DNA of 64,000 bases from Halobacterium sp. KA-4 (GTDB lineage Archaea > Halobacteriota > Halobacteria > Halobacteriales > Halobacteriaceae): the NCBI RefSeq assembly GCF_021028995.1, contig NZ_JAJJZG010000002.1, forward strand, positions 226,468-290,467, in the 5' to 3' direction. Below the pieces are notes generated by a model. That model did not search any database. It was given only the letters and a program-made list of their open reading frames with translations, and was not told the origin of the DNA. The translations under genes were made by a program, and so were the position numbers. The first letter of the stretch is position 1, and every line of letters begins with the position of its first letter. Below, in pieces: positions 6,973-15,476 of this stretch.

Positions 6973-9021
6973 ATGAATCGCGTCGAGGCCAGCGACTACT
7001 TCGAGTTCTCACGGCTCTCCCACCCAGCGGTGTCGCCGGCCGGGGAGCGCGTGGCGTACGTCCAGCAGACCCCGGTATCCGAGACCGAGTACGAGGCGAC
7101 GGTGTACGTCGCCCCGACCGACGGCGGCGAGCCAAAGCGCTTCACCGTCGAAGAGGGCATGGACTCCGAGCCGACGTGGAGTCCTTCGGGGGACCGCATC
7201 GCGTTCGTTTCGACCAGAGGCGCGAGTGACGAGCGACCGCAGTTGTGGGTCGTGCCGACGGATGGCGGCGAAGCGGAACAAGTGACGGACGTCGTGGGCG
7301 GTGTCTCCGGCATTGCGTGGGGACCCGACGGAGAACGGATCGCCTTCCTGCAGTCGGTGCGCCCGGAGGAAGTCGAGGCCGGGCACGACCTCGAAGTGGC
7401 CGCGGAGTACGAGCGCGAGGATCCGGACCCGCGGGTCATCGACCGCCACATCTACCGGTCGAACGAGTCGTACGCCGACGGCGCGCGCTCGCACGTCTAC
7501 ACCGCCGACGTCGACGCGGGCGAGGTCGAGCGCGTCACGAGCGGCGACGTCGACTGCCTGCGGCCGGCGTGGGGCGACGACCTCTACTACCCGATTCGGT
7601 ACGGCAGCGACGACGAACTCCGCTGGGAGGTCGAGGCCTACGACCCCGGGGACGGCGAGACCGAGACGGTCACCGTCGTGGAGGGCTGGGGGCCGACGCT
7701 GGCCGTGGACTCGTCGCGGCCGCACGACCGCATCGCGTACACGACGACGCCCGCCGACGAACCGACGCTCGTCCAGACCGAGGTCGAACTGTTCACCCGA
7801 GAGGTCGGTGAAGTCACGCACCTCACGGCGGGCCTCGACCGCGACCTCGAACTGTGGAACGCGAGCCACGCGCCCGAGTGGGGGCCGGCCGGCGACTACC
7901 TCTACGTCTGCACACCCGACGAGGGCGGCTACGTGCTGCGGCGCCTCGACCCGAAGACGGGGGCGGTCGAGGTCGTGCTCGGTGGCGACCGCCACGTCCA
8001 CGGGTTCTCCGTCTCCCGTGACGCCGTCGGCGTCGTGCAGTCGGAGTGGGACCACCCCGGGGACGTGGTGGCGGCGACGCCGGGCGGGGCCGAGGAGGTC
8101 ACGCTGACGCGCGTGAACGCCGACTATCTCGCCGGGCGCGCGGTCCGCGAGCCCGAGGAGGTCCGCTTCGAGTCCGGCGGTACGGAGATTCAGGGATGGG
8201 TGTTGACGCCGCCGGATTTCAGTCCGGACGAGGAGTACCCGCTCGCCGTGGAGATTCACGGCGGCCCCCACCGGATGTGGTCGACGACGGGGTCGATGTG
8301 GCACGAATTCCAGACGCTGGCCGCGCGCGGCTACGTCGTCTTCTGGTGCAACCCGCGCGGCTCCACGGGCTACGGCGAGGACTTCATGACCAGCATCGAG
8401 CGCGACTGGGGCGACGTGACGATGCAGGACGTGATGGCGGGCACCCGCGAGGTCGCGGACCGGGAGTGCGTCGACGAGGAAGCGGCGTTCGTCACGGGCG
8501 GGAGCTTCGGCGGGTTCATGACCGGCTGGATCGTCGGCCACACGGACTTCTTCGCGGGCGCGGTCGCCCAGCGCGGCGTCTACGACCTCACGGGGTTTTT
8601 CGGCTCCACGGACGCCTACAAACTCGTGGAGGGCGACTTCCGGGCGGTGCCGTGGAGCGACCCCGAGTTCCTCTGGGACCAGTCGCCCGCGGCGTACGTC
8701 GAGTACGTGGACACGCCCACGCTCCTGCTGCACTCCGAGCAGGACTACCGTACGCCCGCCAACACCGCCGAACTGTTCTACCTCTCGCTGAAGAAACACG
8801 ACGTGGACACGCGGCTCGTGCGCTACCCCCGCGAGGGCCACGAACTCTCGCGCTCCGGCGAACCCGGCCACGTCGTCGACCGCATCGAGCGCCTCGTCCG
8901 GTGGTTCGACGGCTACACCGAGCACAGCGACGCCGAGCGCGCACTCGACCGGCCGCGGAACGACGGGCTCACGGCTGGCGAGGAGGATGCCGACGAGAAC
9001 GCTGACGACGAGCGCGAGTAG
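6973..9021 (+). CDS. S9 family serine peptidase (acylaminoacyl/prolyl oligopeptidase type)
   Basis: 682 aa. The N-terminal 400 residues form a WD40-like propeller (repeated S-P-x-G-x-x-I/V-A-F/Y motifs such as SPSGDRIAFVS). The C-terminal alpha/beta hydrolase has the nucleophile serine in GGSFGGFMTGW, the acid in SEQDYRTP and the histidine in REGHELS near residue 635. Such enzymes cleave short oligopeptides in the cytoplasm. The ATG at 6973 (MNRVEASDYFEF) is preferred over the in-frame ATG nine codons earlier, which adds a non-acidic leader. The C-terminal 35 residues are very acidic. Confidence 0.92.
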   Translation: MNRVEASDYFEFSRLSHPAVSPAGERVAYVQQTPVSETEYEATVYVAPTDGGEPKRFTVEEGMDSEPTWSPSGDRIAFVSTRGASDERPQLWVVPTDGGEAEQVTDVVGGVSGIAWGPDGERIAFLQSVRPEEVEAGHDLEVAAEYEREDPDPRVIDRHIYRSNESYADGARSHVYTADVDAGEVERVTSGDVDCLRPAWGDDLYYPIRYGSDDELRWEVEAYDPGDGETETVTVVEGWGPTLAVDSSRPHDRIAYTTTPADEPTLVQTEVELFTREVGEVTHLTAGLDRDLELWNASHAPEWGPAGDYLYVCTPDEGGYVLRRLDPKTGAVEVVLGGDRHVHGFSVSRDAVGVVQSEWDHPGDVVAATPGGAEEVTLTRVNADYLAGRAVREPEEVRFESGGTEIQGWVLTPPDFSPDEEYPLAVEIHGGPHRMWSTTGSMWHEFQTLAARGYVVFWCNPRGSTGYGEDFMTSIERDWGDVTMQDVMAGTREVADRECVDEEAAFVTGGSFGGFMTGWIVGHTDFFAGAVAQRGVYDLTGFFGSTDAYKLVEGDFRAVPWSDPEFLWDQSPAAYVEYVDTPTLLLHSEQDYRTPANTAELFYLSLKKHDVDTRLVRYPREGHELSRSGEPGHVVDRIERLVRWFDGYTEHSDAERALDRPRNDGLTAGEEDADENADDERE

Positions 9022-9114
9022 TCGGGAGCGCTCGGGACGACTATAGAGCAGTTCGGGGGTCGGCTTCGGGAGTGCTCGGGGAGCCGCGAAACCCCGTGAC
9101 TGCGTAGGTCTCGG

Positions 9115-9134
9115 GAGGTGAAACGAAGGGGTCG
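9115..9134 (+). other. ORB-like motif downstream of the S9 peptidase gene
   Basis: GAGGTGAAACGAAGGGGTCG in the gap between two convergent genes. The GAAACGAAGGGG part matches the core of haloarchaeal origin recognition boxes as I remember them. No orc1/cdc6 gene is in the window, so an isolated element or another role is possible. A closer match is at 61570. Confidence 0.3.
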
Positions 9135-9144
9135 CGGTTCGGCG

Positions 9145-9378
9145 TCAGTCGACGATGATGTCGGTGTCGCTGTCGCCGTCCTCGATGACGGTCTGGTCCG
9201 AGTCGTCGTCTTCCGGGCGCATCTCCGCGTCGTAGCGGTCGATCCAATTTGCGAAACACTCCGGGCAGAGCCGCTGGCTGTCGATTTGCGAGCGGTCGAC
9301 GGTCACCCGGGCGGTCCGCGAGAGTGGGTCCGCCACCGACTCCCCACACCAGTCACACGGCTCCGTGTCCTCGCTCAT
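9145..9378 (-). CDS. Small zinc-ribbon protein
   Basis: 77 aa. Two Cys pairs, CDWC (8-11) and CPEC (38-41), form a likely single zinc site; the tail (residues 52-77) is almost wholly acidic. Start at the ATG at 9378, seven residues before the first Cys. It lies 39 bases downstream of upp on the same strand and may be cotranscribed with it. Function unknown, as for most haloarchaeal CPxC-type small proteins. Confidence 0.75.
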   Translation of the reverse strand: MSEDTEPCDWCGESVADPLSRTARVTVDRSQIDSQRLCPECFANWIDRYDAEMRPEDDDSDQTVIEDGDSDTDIIVD

Positions 9379-9416
9379 GGCCACGAACAGAACGGGCGGC
9401 GTCTTATACGTGCGGG

Positions 9417-10097
9417 TCAGGTCGTGCGGAACGCGCGGTCGCCGGCGTCGCCGAGGCCGGGGACGATGAAGCCGTCGTCGTCGAGGTGGTCGTCGATGGC
9501 GACCGTCAGCAGGTCCGTCTCCGGGAACTGCTCGCCGACGCGGAGCAGGCCGTCCGGCGCGCTCACCGCGGACAGCACGAACAGGTCCTCGACGTCGTCG
9601 GGCGCGACCTCGGTGACGTGGTCGAGCACCGTACACATCGTCGAGCCGGTGGCGAGCATCGGGTCCGCGACGATGACGGTGTCCTGGGGCGTGATTTCGG
9701 GGAGTTTCACGTAGTCGATGGTGATGGGGAACTCGCCGGCCTCGTTCATGCCGGCTTCCTCGTCGCGGCCCGCGCTGATGACGCCCTGCTTGGCGCGCGG
9801 GAACGCCTTCAGCAGGCCCTCCACGAACGGCGTGGCGGCGCGCAAGACGTTGATGATGACGACGTCGTCGAGGCCCTTCACGCGCTCGCCGGTCGTCTCC
9901 GTGAGCGGCGTCTCGATGGCGACGAACTCCGTCTCCATCGCGCCGTCGATGATTTCGTACCCGCAGATGCGGCCGAGCTTCACGAGGCCCTTGCGGAACT
10001 CCACCTGTTCGGTTTCGACGTCGCGGAGCCGCGAGAGCGTGTCTTTCGCCAGCGCGTGCGTGAGCACGTTCGCGTCGCCGCGGTCCTCGATGGGCAT
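9417..10097 (-). CDS. upp: Uracil phosphoribosyltransferase
   Basis: 226 aa salvage enzyme making UMP from uracil and PRPP. The PRPP-binding loop is visible as [12 protein letters not shown] near residues 145-156, and the uracil-contacting C-terminal segment is [16 protein letters not shown]. Length is that of bacterial and archaeal UPRTases. The start at 10097 ([11 protein letters not shown]) fits the family; a TATA-like box on this strand is centred about 28 bases upstream, so the transcript is probably leaderless. Divergent from the DUF5828-like gene. Confidence 0.95.
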   Translation of the reverse strand: MPIEDRGDANVLTHALAKDTLSRLRDVETEQVEFRKGLVKLGRICGYEIIDGAMETEFVAIETPLTETTGERVKGLDDVVIINVLRAATPFVEGLLKAFPRAKQGVISAGRDEEAGMNEAGEFPITIDYVKLPEITPQDTVIVADPMLATGSTMCTVLDHVTEVAPDDVEDLFVLSAVSAPDGLLRVGEQFPETDLLTVAIDDHLDDDGFIVPGLGDAGDRAFRTT

Positions 10098-10121
10098 ACG
10101 TAACGAGCGAGTCCGAGTCCG

Positions 10122-10129
10122 CTTAAAAC
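10122..10129 (-). promoter_or_regulatory. TATA-like box of upp
   Basis: Reads GTTTTAAG on the minus strand, about 28 bases before the upp ATG at 10097. Back-to-back with the plus-strand promoter at 10182. Confidence 0.5.
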
Positions 10130-10181
10130 CCGCTATCGCTCGCGCGCCGGGTGTGGCGCGTGCACACGACGCGACAAGATG

Positions 10182-10188
10182 TTTATTG
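10182..10188 (+). promoter_or_regulatory. TATA-like box of the DUF5828-like gene
   Basis: TTTATTG about 27 bases before the ATG at 10213, at leaderless spacing. Confidence 0.5.
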
Positions 10189-10212
10189 GCGGGCATCGTA
10201 GGTGTGCCAACG

Positions 10213-10905
10213 ATGGAGGAGAGCGTCGCCGGGTTCAAGGAACGCGGCACGTGGGGAGACGTCGTCGAGCACGGGGAGCGCGTGACACAGGCGCTGCGCG
10301 AGGCCGACGCCCACGAACAGTACCCGGACGCCTTCGAGGAGTGGAACGACTGGCGGCCGAAGTCACACGAGCGCATCGAGGAGGAGGTCAGCGAGAAGAC
10401 CGCCGAGCAAGCCAGCGTCGGCGAGAGCGAGGGCGAGAAGGAGGGGCGTTCGCCCGACGAGGAGCTCCAGACCGCCGGCGAGCGCCTCACCGAGTCCTAC
10501 GAGGAACTCGAGGAGGGCGAACCAGACACCGCCGTCGAGAAGTGGCAGGACACGCTCGGCCACGTCAAGCGCGCGGCGGACACGGCCGGCCGACAGGCCC
10601 TCCGCAAGGTCGAGAACGTCGTCTATCAGCGCGTGATGACCCAAGTCGCGCCCTACTACTTCGATAACGACCTCGTGAGCGCGAACATCCAGCGCATCCG
10701 CAGCCAGGAGGAGTTCGTCTTCGAGGTGAACGTCAACGACGACGACGTCAAGGACGGCGTCCGCGAGCACCTCGAGTCGTTCGAGGACCTCGACCGCTGG
10801 CACGTCGACACCGAGCGCGAGACCGAGACCGCGGAGGCCGTCGAGGGCGTCGAGCCGCCCGAGCAGAACGGCGACGACACGGACACGAAGTCCACGACGA
10901 ACTGA
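10213..10905 (+). CDS. DUF5828-like haloarchaeal protein
   Basis: 230 aa, acidic, soluble. The first 120 residues are rich in Glu and predicted helical (repeated EE, EG and GE pairs), including a low-complexity acidic stretch at about 58-80. A more ordered domain follows ([20 protein letters not shown], then [20 protein letters not shown]), then an acidic tail. It matches my recollection of the haloarchaea-only DUF5828 family; no motif gives a function. ATG 10213 is preferred because a TATA-like box sits 27 bases upstream. Confidence 0.75.
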   Translation: MEESVAGFKERGTWGDVVEHGERVTQALREADAHEQYPDAFEEWNDWRPKSHERIEEEVSEKTAEQASVGESEGEKEGRSPDEELQTAGERLTESYEELEEGEPDTAVEKWQDTLGHVKRAADTAGRQALRKVENVVYQRVMTQVAPYYFDNDLVSANIQRIRSQEEFVFEVNVNDDDVKDGVREHLESFEDLDRWHVDTERETETAEAVEGVEPPEQNGDDTDTKSTTN

Positions 10906-10967
10906 ACGGGTGCGGCAGCCCGACAGGTCGGTAGTCTCTTAGGTGGGCCGCACGGAGAACGGGCGTA

Positions 10968-12143
10968 ATGGCTGGAGCCGGACTCGCGGTACTCGTGGTC
11001 GCGGCGGTAGCGAGCCTGTTCATGGCGTGGGCTATCGGTGCCGGCTCGTCGGGGTCGACGCCGTTCGCCCCCGCAGTCGGCGCGAACGCCATCACCGTGA
11101 TGCGTGCCGGCTTCATCGTCGGCATCCTCGGGTTCGCCGGCGCGGTCTTCCAGGGTGCGAACGTCTCCGAGGCGGTCGGCAGCGAACTGCTCGTCGGCGC
11201 GAACCTGTCGCCGCTGGCCGCCACGACCGCGCTCATCATCGCCGCGACGCTGGTCGCCATCGGCGTGTTCACCGGCTACCCGATAGCGACCGCGTTCACC
11301 GTGACGGGTGCGGTCGTCGGCACCGGGCTGGCGATGGGCGCGGGCCCGGCGTGGGCGAAGTATCAGCAGATTGCGACGCTGTGGGTGCTCGTGCCGTTCG
11401 TCGGCGGCGGCATCGCGTACGTGACCGCGCGCGGTCTCCGCGGCATCGACCGGGACACGCAGACGGTACCGGTGCTCGGCGCGGTCGTCGGCGTCATTCT
11501 CGCGAACGTCCAGTTCGTCTTCCTCGGGCCGTCCGGGACGAGTCAGTCGCTCGCCCGAGCAGCCGCGGTCAGCGCCGGCCGGTTCGAACTCGGCGTCCAC
11601 GTGGGCGTCACGCTGCTGTGCGCGCTCGTCGTCGCGGGCGTGCTCTACCAGGACCTCAAGGGCGACCCGGAGCGCGGCCAGCGCCACTTCCTGCTGGCGC
11701 TCGGCGGGCTCGTCGCGTTCTCCGCGGGCGGCAGTCAGGTCGGGCTCGCGGTCGGGCCGCTGCTCCCGCTGGTCGGCGGCGACGTCCCGCTGACGTACGT
11801 GCTCGTCGGCGGCGGCATCGGCCTGCTCGTCGGGTCGTGGACCGGCGCGCCGCGCATGATTAAGGCCATCAGCCAGGACTACTCCTCGCTGGGGCCGCGG
11901 CGCTCGATTGCCGCGCTCATCCCGAGTTTCGCCATCGCGCAGACCGCCGTCTTCTTCGGCATCCCCGTTTCGTTCAACGAAATCATCGTCAGCGCCATCG
12001 TCGGCTCCGGCTACGCAGCCTCCACGGGCGGCGGCGTCAGCAAGCGCAAGATGCTGTTCACGGTGCTGGCGTGGGTGGCGTCGCTGGCGCTCGCGCTCGG
12101 CATCGGCTACGGCGGCTTCCTCGCGGTGGACGCGATTCTGTAG
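10968..12143 (+). CDS. pitA: PiT family inorganic phosphate permease
   Basis: 391 aa, about ten hydrophobic helices. The duplicated PiT signature is visible near both ends: AVGANAITVMRAG with FQGANVSEAVGSE (about residues 28-65) and a second GSGYAAS-containing segment (about 343-350). PiT carriers take up phosphate coupled to a cation and are constitutive low-affinity systems. Unlike some haloarchaeal homologues there is no fused chlorite-dismutase-like domain. Start ATG 10968 begins directly with the first membrane helix. Confidence 0.88.
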   Translation: MAGAGLAVLVVAAVASLFMAWAIGAGSSGSTPFAPAVGANAITVMRAGFIVGILGFAGAVFQGANVSEAVGSELLVGANLSPLAATTALIIAATLVAIGVFTGYPIATAFTVTGAVVGTGLAMGAGPAWAKYQQIATLWVLVPFVGGGIAYVTARGLRGIDRDTQTVPVLGAVVGVILANVQFVFLGPSGTSQSLARAAAVSAGRFELGVHVGVTLLCALVVAGVLYQDLKGDPERGQRHFLLALGGLVAFSAGGSQVGLAVGPLLPLVGGDVPLTYVLVGGGIGLLVGSWTGAPRMIKAISQDYSSLGPRRSIAALIPSFAIAQTAVFFGIPVSFNEIIVSAIVGSGYAASTGGGVSKRKMLFTVLAWVASLALALGIGYGGFLAVDAIL

Positions 12144-12247
12144 CAGGGGCACTGGCAGTTCGTCGCGTAGAGCGACCCGGAGAACAGCCGGAAAGCGCAG
12201 GGGATAGTCGACGAACGGCGGGCGGATACTGTGTCCCACCGGCAGGT

Positions 12248-12257
12248 CTTTTAATCC
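12248..12257 (+). promoter_or_regulatory. TATA-like box of the molbindin gene
   Basis: CTTTTAATCC, 24 bases before the ATG at 12276; a clear leaderless arrangement. Confidence 0.55.
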
Positions 12258-12275
12258 TGCTGACGTGAACGTGGT

Positions 12276-12485
12276 ATGGCACTCAGTGCTCGTAACAGAC
12301 TCTCCGGAACCGTCAAGTCCGTAAATACGAACGACGTCGTGGCCGAAGTCGTCATCGAACTTCCCGACGGACAGACAGTCGCGTCCACCATCACTCGGTC
12401 GTCTGCCGACCGACTCGACCTCGCCGAAGGCGACGACGTTCAGGCCGTCATCAAGGCTAGCGAAGTGATGGTCAACAAAGACTGA
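12276..12485 (+). CDS. mop: Molbindin-like TOBE (Mop) domain protein
   Basis: 69 aa, a single Mop domain: SARNRLSGTVKSVNTNDVVA followed by a strand-rich segment and SADRLDLAEGDDVQAVIKAS. Such molbindins bind molybdate or tungstate oxyanions as oligomers and may store them or tune their use. A full-length example of a one-domain molbindin. It has its own promoter at leaderless spacing; the neighbours are unrelated (phosphate permease and a CNNM protein). Confidence 0.88.
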   Translation: MALSARNRLSGTVKSVNTNDVVAEVVIELPDGQTVASTITRSSADRLDLAEGDDVQAVIKASEVMVNKD

Positions 12486-12530
12486 GCGAGGAACCCGCGC
12501 CAGCAGCCACGCGGAAACGAACGGGGCCGG

Positions 12531-13904
12531 CTACGCTTCGTGCAGGTCGTCGTCTTCGAGGGACTCGTGTTCGGTCTCCTCGGAGGCTTCCTCCTCGGGG
12601 AGCCGACGCACGCGCGCCTTCATGATTCGGGTGTTCTCGACGCGCTCGGCGGTGAGTTCGACGTCCTCGAAGCGGAACGTCTCGTCCTCCTCGACCAGCC
12701 GGCCGGCGCGATTGAAGATAAAGCCCGCGATGGTCTCGAACTCCTCGCCCTCCGGCAGGTCGATGTCGAGGGCGTCGTTGACCTCCTCGATGTTCACCTC
12801 GCCGCGCACGCGGACGGTGTCGTCGTCGACGAAGTTGAGGGGGAGTTCCTCCTCGCCCTCCAGGATTTCCCCGACGATCTCCTCGGTGATGTCCTCGGCG
12901 GTGAGCAGGCCCTCGGTGGTGCCGAACTCGTCGATGACGATGACCAACTGGACGCGCTCGTCCTGCATCTCCCGGAGCAGGTCGTCGACGTTCTTCGACT
13001 CGGGGACGTGCAGCGTCGGCTCGATGAGGTCCTCGAGTTCGATGCCCCCGCTCTCCCCGTAGAGGTACTCGCGGACGAGGTCTTCGAGGCTGACGACGCC
13101 GATGATGTTGTCGAGTGCGCCCTCGTAGACCGGGATGCGCTCGTGGCCGGCCTGCGTGCACGTCTGAATCGCCTCCTCGATGGTGGCGTCCTTCGGCACG
13201 GCGTTCATGTCCAGGCGCGGCGTCATCACTTCCTTCGCGATGGTGTTGTTGAACCGGAAGATGCGCTGGAGCATCTCCCGCTCGTCCTCCTCGATGACGC
13301 CCTCGCGCTCCCCGGTCTTGATCATGTCCTGAATCTCGGAGCGCGTGACGTAGCTCGTCTCGATGGCGGCGCGACCGCCGGTCACCTGGTTAACCCACCG
13401 CGTCAGGTGGTCGAAGAGGACGACCAGCGGGTAGAGCAAGCGCTCGGACCACTTCAGGGGGCCGGCGATGGTGAGCGCCCACGACTCCGTGTTCTCGACG
13501 GCGTAGGACTTCGGCGCGCTCTCCCCGAACAGCAGGACGAGCGCGGTGACGCCGAACGTCGCCGCGAGCACGGCCTGCCCCTGCGAGAGGTAGAAACCCA
13601 GCAGGCCCGTCGCGATGGAGGACATCGCGATGTTCACGAGGTTGTTGCCGACGAGAATCGTGATGAGCAGGCGGTGCGGGTCGCTCTTGAGTTCCGCGAC
13701 GAGGTTCGCGCCGGGCCGGCCGTCCTCCTGGAGGGCTTCGATGCGGTGACGCGCCAGCGAGAACATCGCCAGCTCCGACGACGAGAAGAACGCCGACAGC
13801 CCCATCAGGATGACCATCGCGACGACGCCGACGATGGCGATGACGTCCTGCGTGAGCTCGACCCCGAACAGGAACACTGCCAGCGGGAGCGACGAAGTAC
13901 CCAT
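12531..13904 (-). CDS. CNNM-domain membrane protein with CBS pair and CorC-HlyC domain
   Basis: 457 aa of the hemolysin C/CorB-like family, proposed magnesium or divalent-cation transport proteins. Order of parts: CNNM transmembrane domain (about residues 10-190, with AFFSSSELAMFSL and FGESAPKSYA), an acidic helix, two CBS domains (about 210-335; VMTPRLDMNAVP and VVSLEDLVREYLYG), and a CorC_HlyC domain (about 345-430; IAGFIFNRAGRL). The C-terminus is acidic. Start at 13904 gives a short N-terminus before the first helix; the frame is open further upstream without supporting content. Confidence 0.88.
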   Translation of the reverse strand: MGTSSLPLAVFLFGVELTQDVIAIVGVVAMVILMGLSAFFSSSELAMFSLARHRIEALQEDGRPGANLVAELKSDPHRLLITILVGNNLVNIAMSSIATGLLGFYLSQGQAVLAATFGVTALVLLFGESAPKSYAVENTESWALTIAGPLKWSERLLYPLVVLFDHLTRWVNQVTGGRAAIETSYVTRSEIQDMIKTGEREGVIEEDEREMLQRIFRFNNTIAKEVMTPRLDMNAVPKDATIEEAIQTCTQAGHERIPVYEGALDNIIGVVSLEDLVREYLYGESGGIELEDLIEPTLHVPESKNVDDLLREMQDERVQLVIVIDEFGTTEGLLTAEDITEEIVGEILEGEEELPLNFVDDDTVRVRGEVNIEEVNDALDIDLPEGEEFETIAGFIFNRAGRLVEEDETFRFEDVELTAERVENTRIMKARVRRLPEEEASEETEHESLEDDDLHEA

Positions 13905-14007
13905 TCCAGCCTCCCTTTTCAGCGCGCGGTTTAAGAGTTTACTCACTACACCCGCGGAGGCCGCCGCGGGCGAAGCGTTTACCCGGGTTTCGAGCGAACG
14001 GACCCAC

Positions 14008-14298
14008 ATGAGCGCGCGAACCGCACCGCCGCGACCCGAGCACAGCGACGCCCACGTCACGCTGTACCGCCTGCAAGCGTGCCCGTTCTGCGAGCGCGTC
14101 GTCCGCAAGCTGGACGAACTGGACATCGACTACCACTCCCGGTTCGTCGAACCGATGCACTCCGACCGCGACGCCGTCAAGCGCATCGTCGGCGCGCGCA
14201 CGGTGCCCGCCATCATCGACGACGAGACCGGCGTGGCGATGGCCGAGAGCGCGAACATCGTGGAGTACCTCGACGCCACCTACGGAGGTGACGACTGA
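14008..14298 (+). CDS. Glutaredoxin/GST N-domain-like thiol protein
   Basis: 96 aa thioredoxin-fold protein. Active-site CPFCERVVRKL is at about residues 25-35, the cis-proline in ARTVPAIID near residue 67 and the C-terminal SANIVEYLD near 82. It could reduce disulfides or mixed disulfides in a haloarchaeon that uses gamma-glutamylcysteine (inference). Its TGA stop shares its last base with the ATG of the following redoxin gene, so the two are translationally coupled. Confidence 0.85.
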   Translation: MSARTAPPRPEHSDAHVTLYRLQACPFCERVVRKLDELDIDYHSRFVEPMHSDRDAVKRIVGARTVPAIIDDETGVAMAESANIVEYLDATYGGDD

Positions 14299-14816
14299 TG
14301 GAGCTGGACTTCGAGGTCGTCGACCTCCCCGAGACCGACCACGTCGAGGAGGGCGACGAGGCGCCCGACTTCACGCGGCCGCTCGTGAACGACGAGTACT
14401 GGGAGGACGTCGCGCTGTCGGACCTCCTGAACGACGGTCCTGTCCTCCTGGTGTTCACGCCGATGGACGGCGCGTTCCCGACGACGTACATCTGGAACGA
14501 GCTCCGCGAGCGCGGCGTCGAGGAGTACGGCGTCCAGATTGCGGGCGTCTCCATCTCGTCGCCGTACGAGCACAAGACCACCATCGAGGAGCGCGACATC
14601 CAGGACTTCGCGGGCCTGTTCAGCGACCCGCAGAACGGCGTCGCCGAGCAGTACGGCATCAGCCACGACCTCGACGGGATGGCGGGCGTCAGTGAACCCC
14701 GGCCCGCGGTGTTCCTCGTCGCCGCCGACGGCACCGTCGAGTACGCGTGGGTCGCCGAGGAGTGGCCGAACTTCCCGGACTACGACGCGGTCGAGGACGC
14801 GCTCGTCGGCCTGTAG
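14298..14816 (+). CDS. Redoxin (AhpC/TSA-like) lacking any cysteine
   Basis: 172 aa thioredoxin-fold protein of the peroxiredoxin superfamily: EGDEAPDFTRPLVNDEYW (about residues 17-34), VLLVFTPMDGAFPTTY (49-64), VFLVAADGTVEYAW (about 140-153). In catalytic peroxiredoxins the segment after the first strand holds the peroxidatic cysteine (PxxxTxxC); here it reads PMDGAFPTTY, and there is no cysteine in the whole protein. It overlaps the glutaredoxin-like gene by one base. It is likely a non-peroxidase member working with its partner; role unknown. Confidence 0.8.
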   Translation: MELDFEVVDLPETDHVEEGDEAPDFTRPLVNDEYWEDVALSDLLNDGPVLLVFTPMDGAFPTTYIWNELRERGVEEYGVQIAGVSISSPYEHKTTIEERDIQDFAGLFSDPQNGVAEQYGISHDLDGMAGVSEPRPAVFLVAADGTVEYAWVAEEWPNFPDYDAVEDALVGL

Positions 14817-14861
14817 CCCGAGACTGTAACGCTTTTTCGCGCGGCGACCGACCACTCGAGT

Positions 14862-15461
14862 ATGACTGTCAGCGACGCGGCCCTCGACGCGGCCGCCGAC
14901 ACCATCCGGGACGGCGGCCTCGTCGTCTATCCGACAGAGACCGTCTACGGCCTCGGTGCGGACGCCCTCGACGCGGACGTCGTCGAAGCCGTCTTCGAGG
15001 CGAAGGGCCGAGACCGCGACAAGCCGCTCTCCGCGGCGTTCCCGGACGCGCGCAGCGCCAGCGAGCACGTCCGACTGAGCGAGACCGAGCGCGCGTTCGC
15101 CGACGAGTTCCTCCCCGGTCCGGTGACGCTCGTCTGCGAGAAGCGCGACAGCGTGCCGGACGTCCTCACGGGCGGCCGCGCAAAGGTCGGCGTCCGCGTC
15201 CCCGACCACGACGTCGCGCTCGCGCTGCTCAACCGCGTGGCGCCGATTACGGCGACGAGCGCGAACGTCTCCGGCGAGCCGAGCGTCACGAACCCCGGCG
15301 ACCTCAACCCCGAATTCCGCGATCAGGTCGACGCCGTCCTCAACGCCGGCGAGACCCCGGGCGGGACCGGGAGCACGGTCGTGGACGTCGAACGCAGCGA
15401 GATTCTCCGCGAGGGCGCGAACGCCGACGCTGTCCGCGACTGGCTCGCCGAGCACGCGTAG
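14862..15461 (+). CDS. tsaC: L-threonylcarbamoyladenylate synthase (Sua5/YrdC domain)
   Basis: 199 aa. Makes threonylcarbamoyl-AMP, the first step of t6A37 formation on ANN-decoding tRNAs; KEOPS, whose subunit Cgi121 is coded at 60620, does the second step. Signatures: YPTETVYGLGADALD (about residues 24-38), RDKPLSAAFPDA, and ITATSANVSGEPS (about 128-140). The protein is a bare YrdC domain without the Sua5 C-terminal domain. ATG 14862 is about 45 bases past the redoxin stop, with a TTTTTCGCGC stretch between them. Confidence 0.92.
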   Translation: MTVSDAALDAAADTIRDGGLVVYPTETVYGLGADALDADVVEAVFEAKGRDRDKPLSAAFPDARSASEHVRLSETERAFADEFLPGPVTLVCEKRDSVPDVLTGGRAKVGVRVPDHDVALALLNRVAPITATSANVSGEPSVTNPGDLNPEFRDQVDAVLNAGETPGGTGSTVVDVERSEILREGANADAVRDWLAEHA

Positions 15462-15476
15462 CGCGACCGCTCGCGA

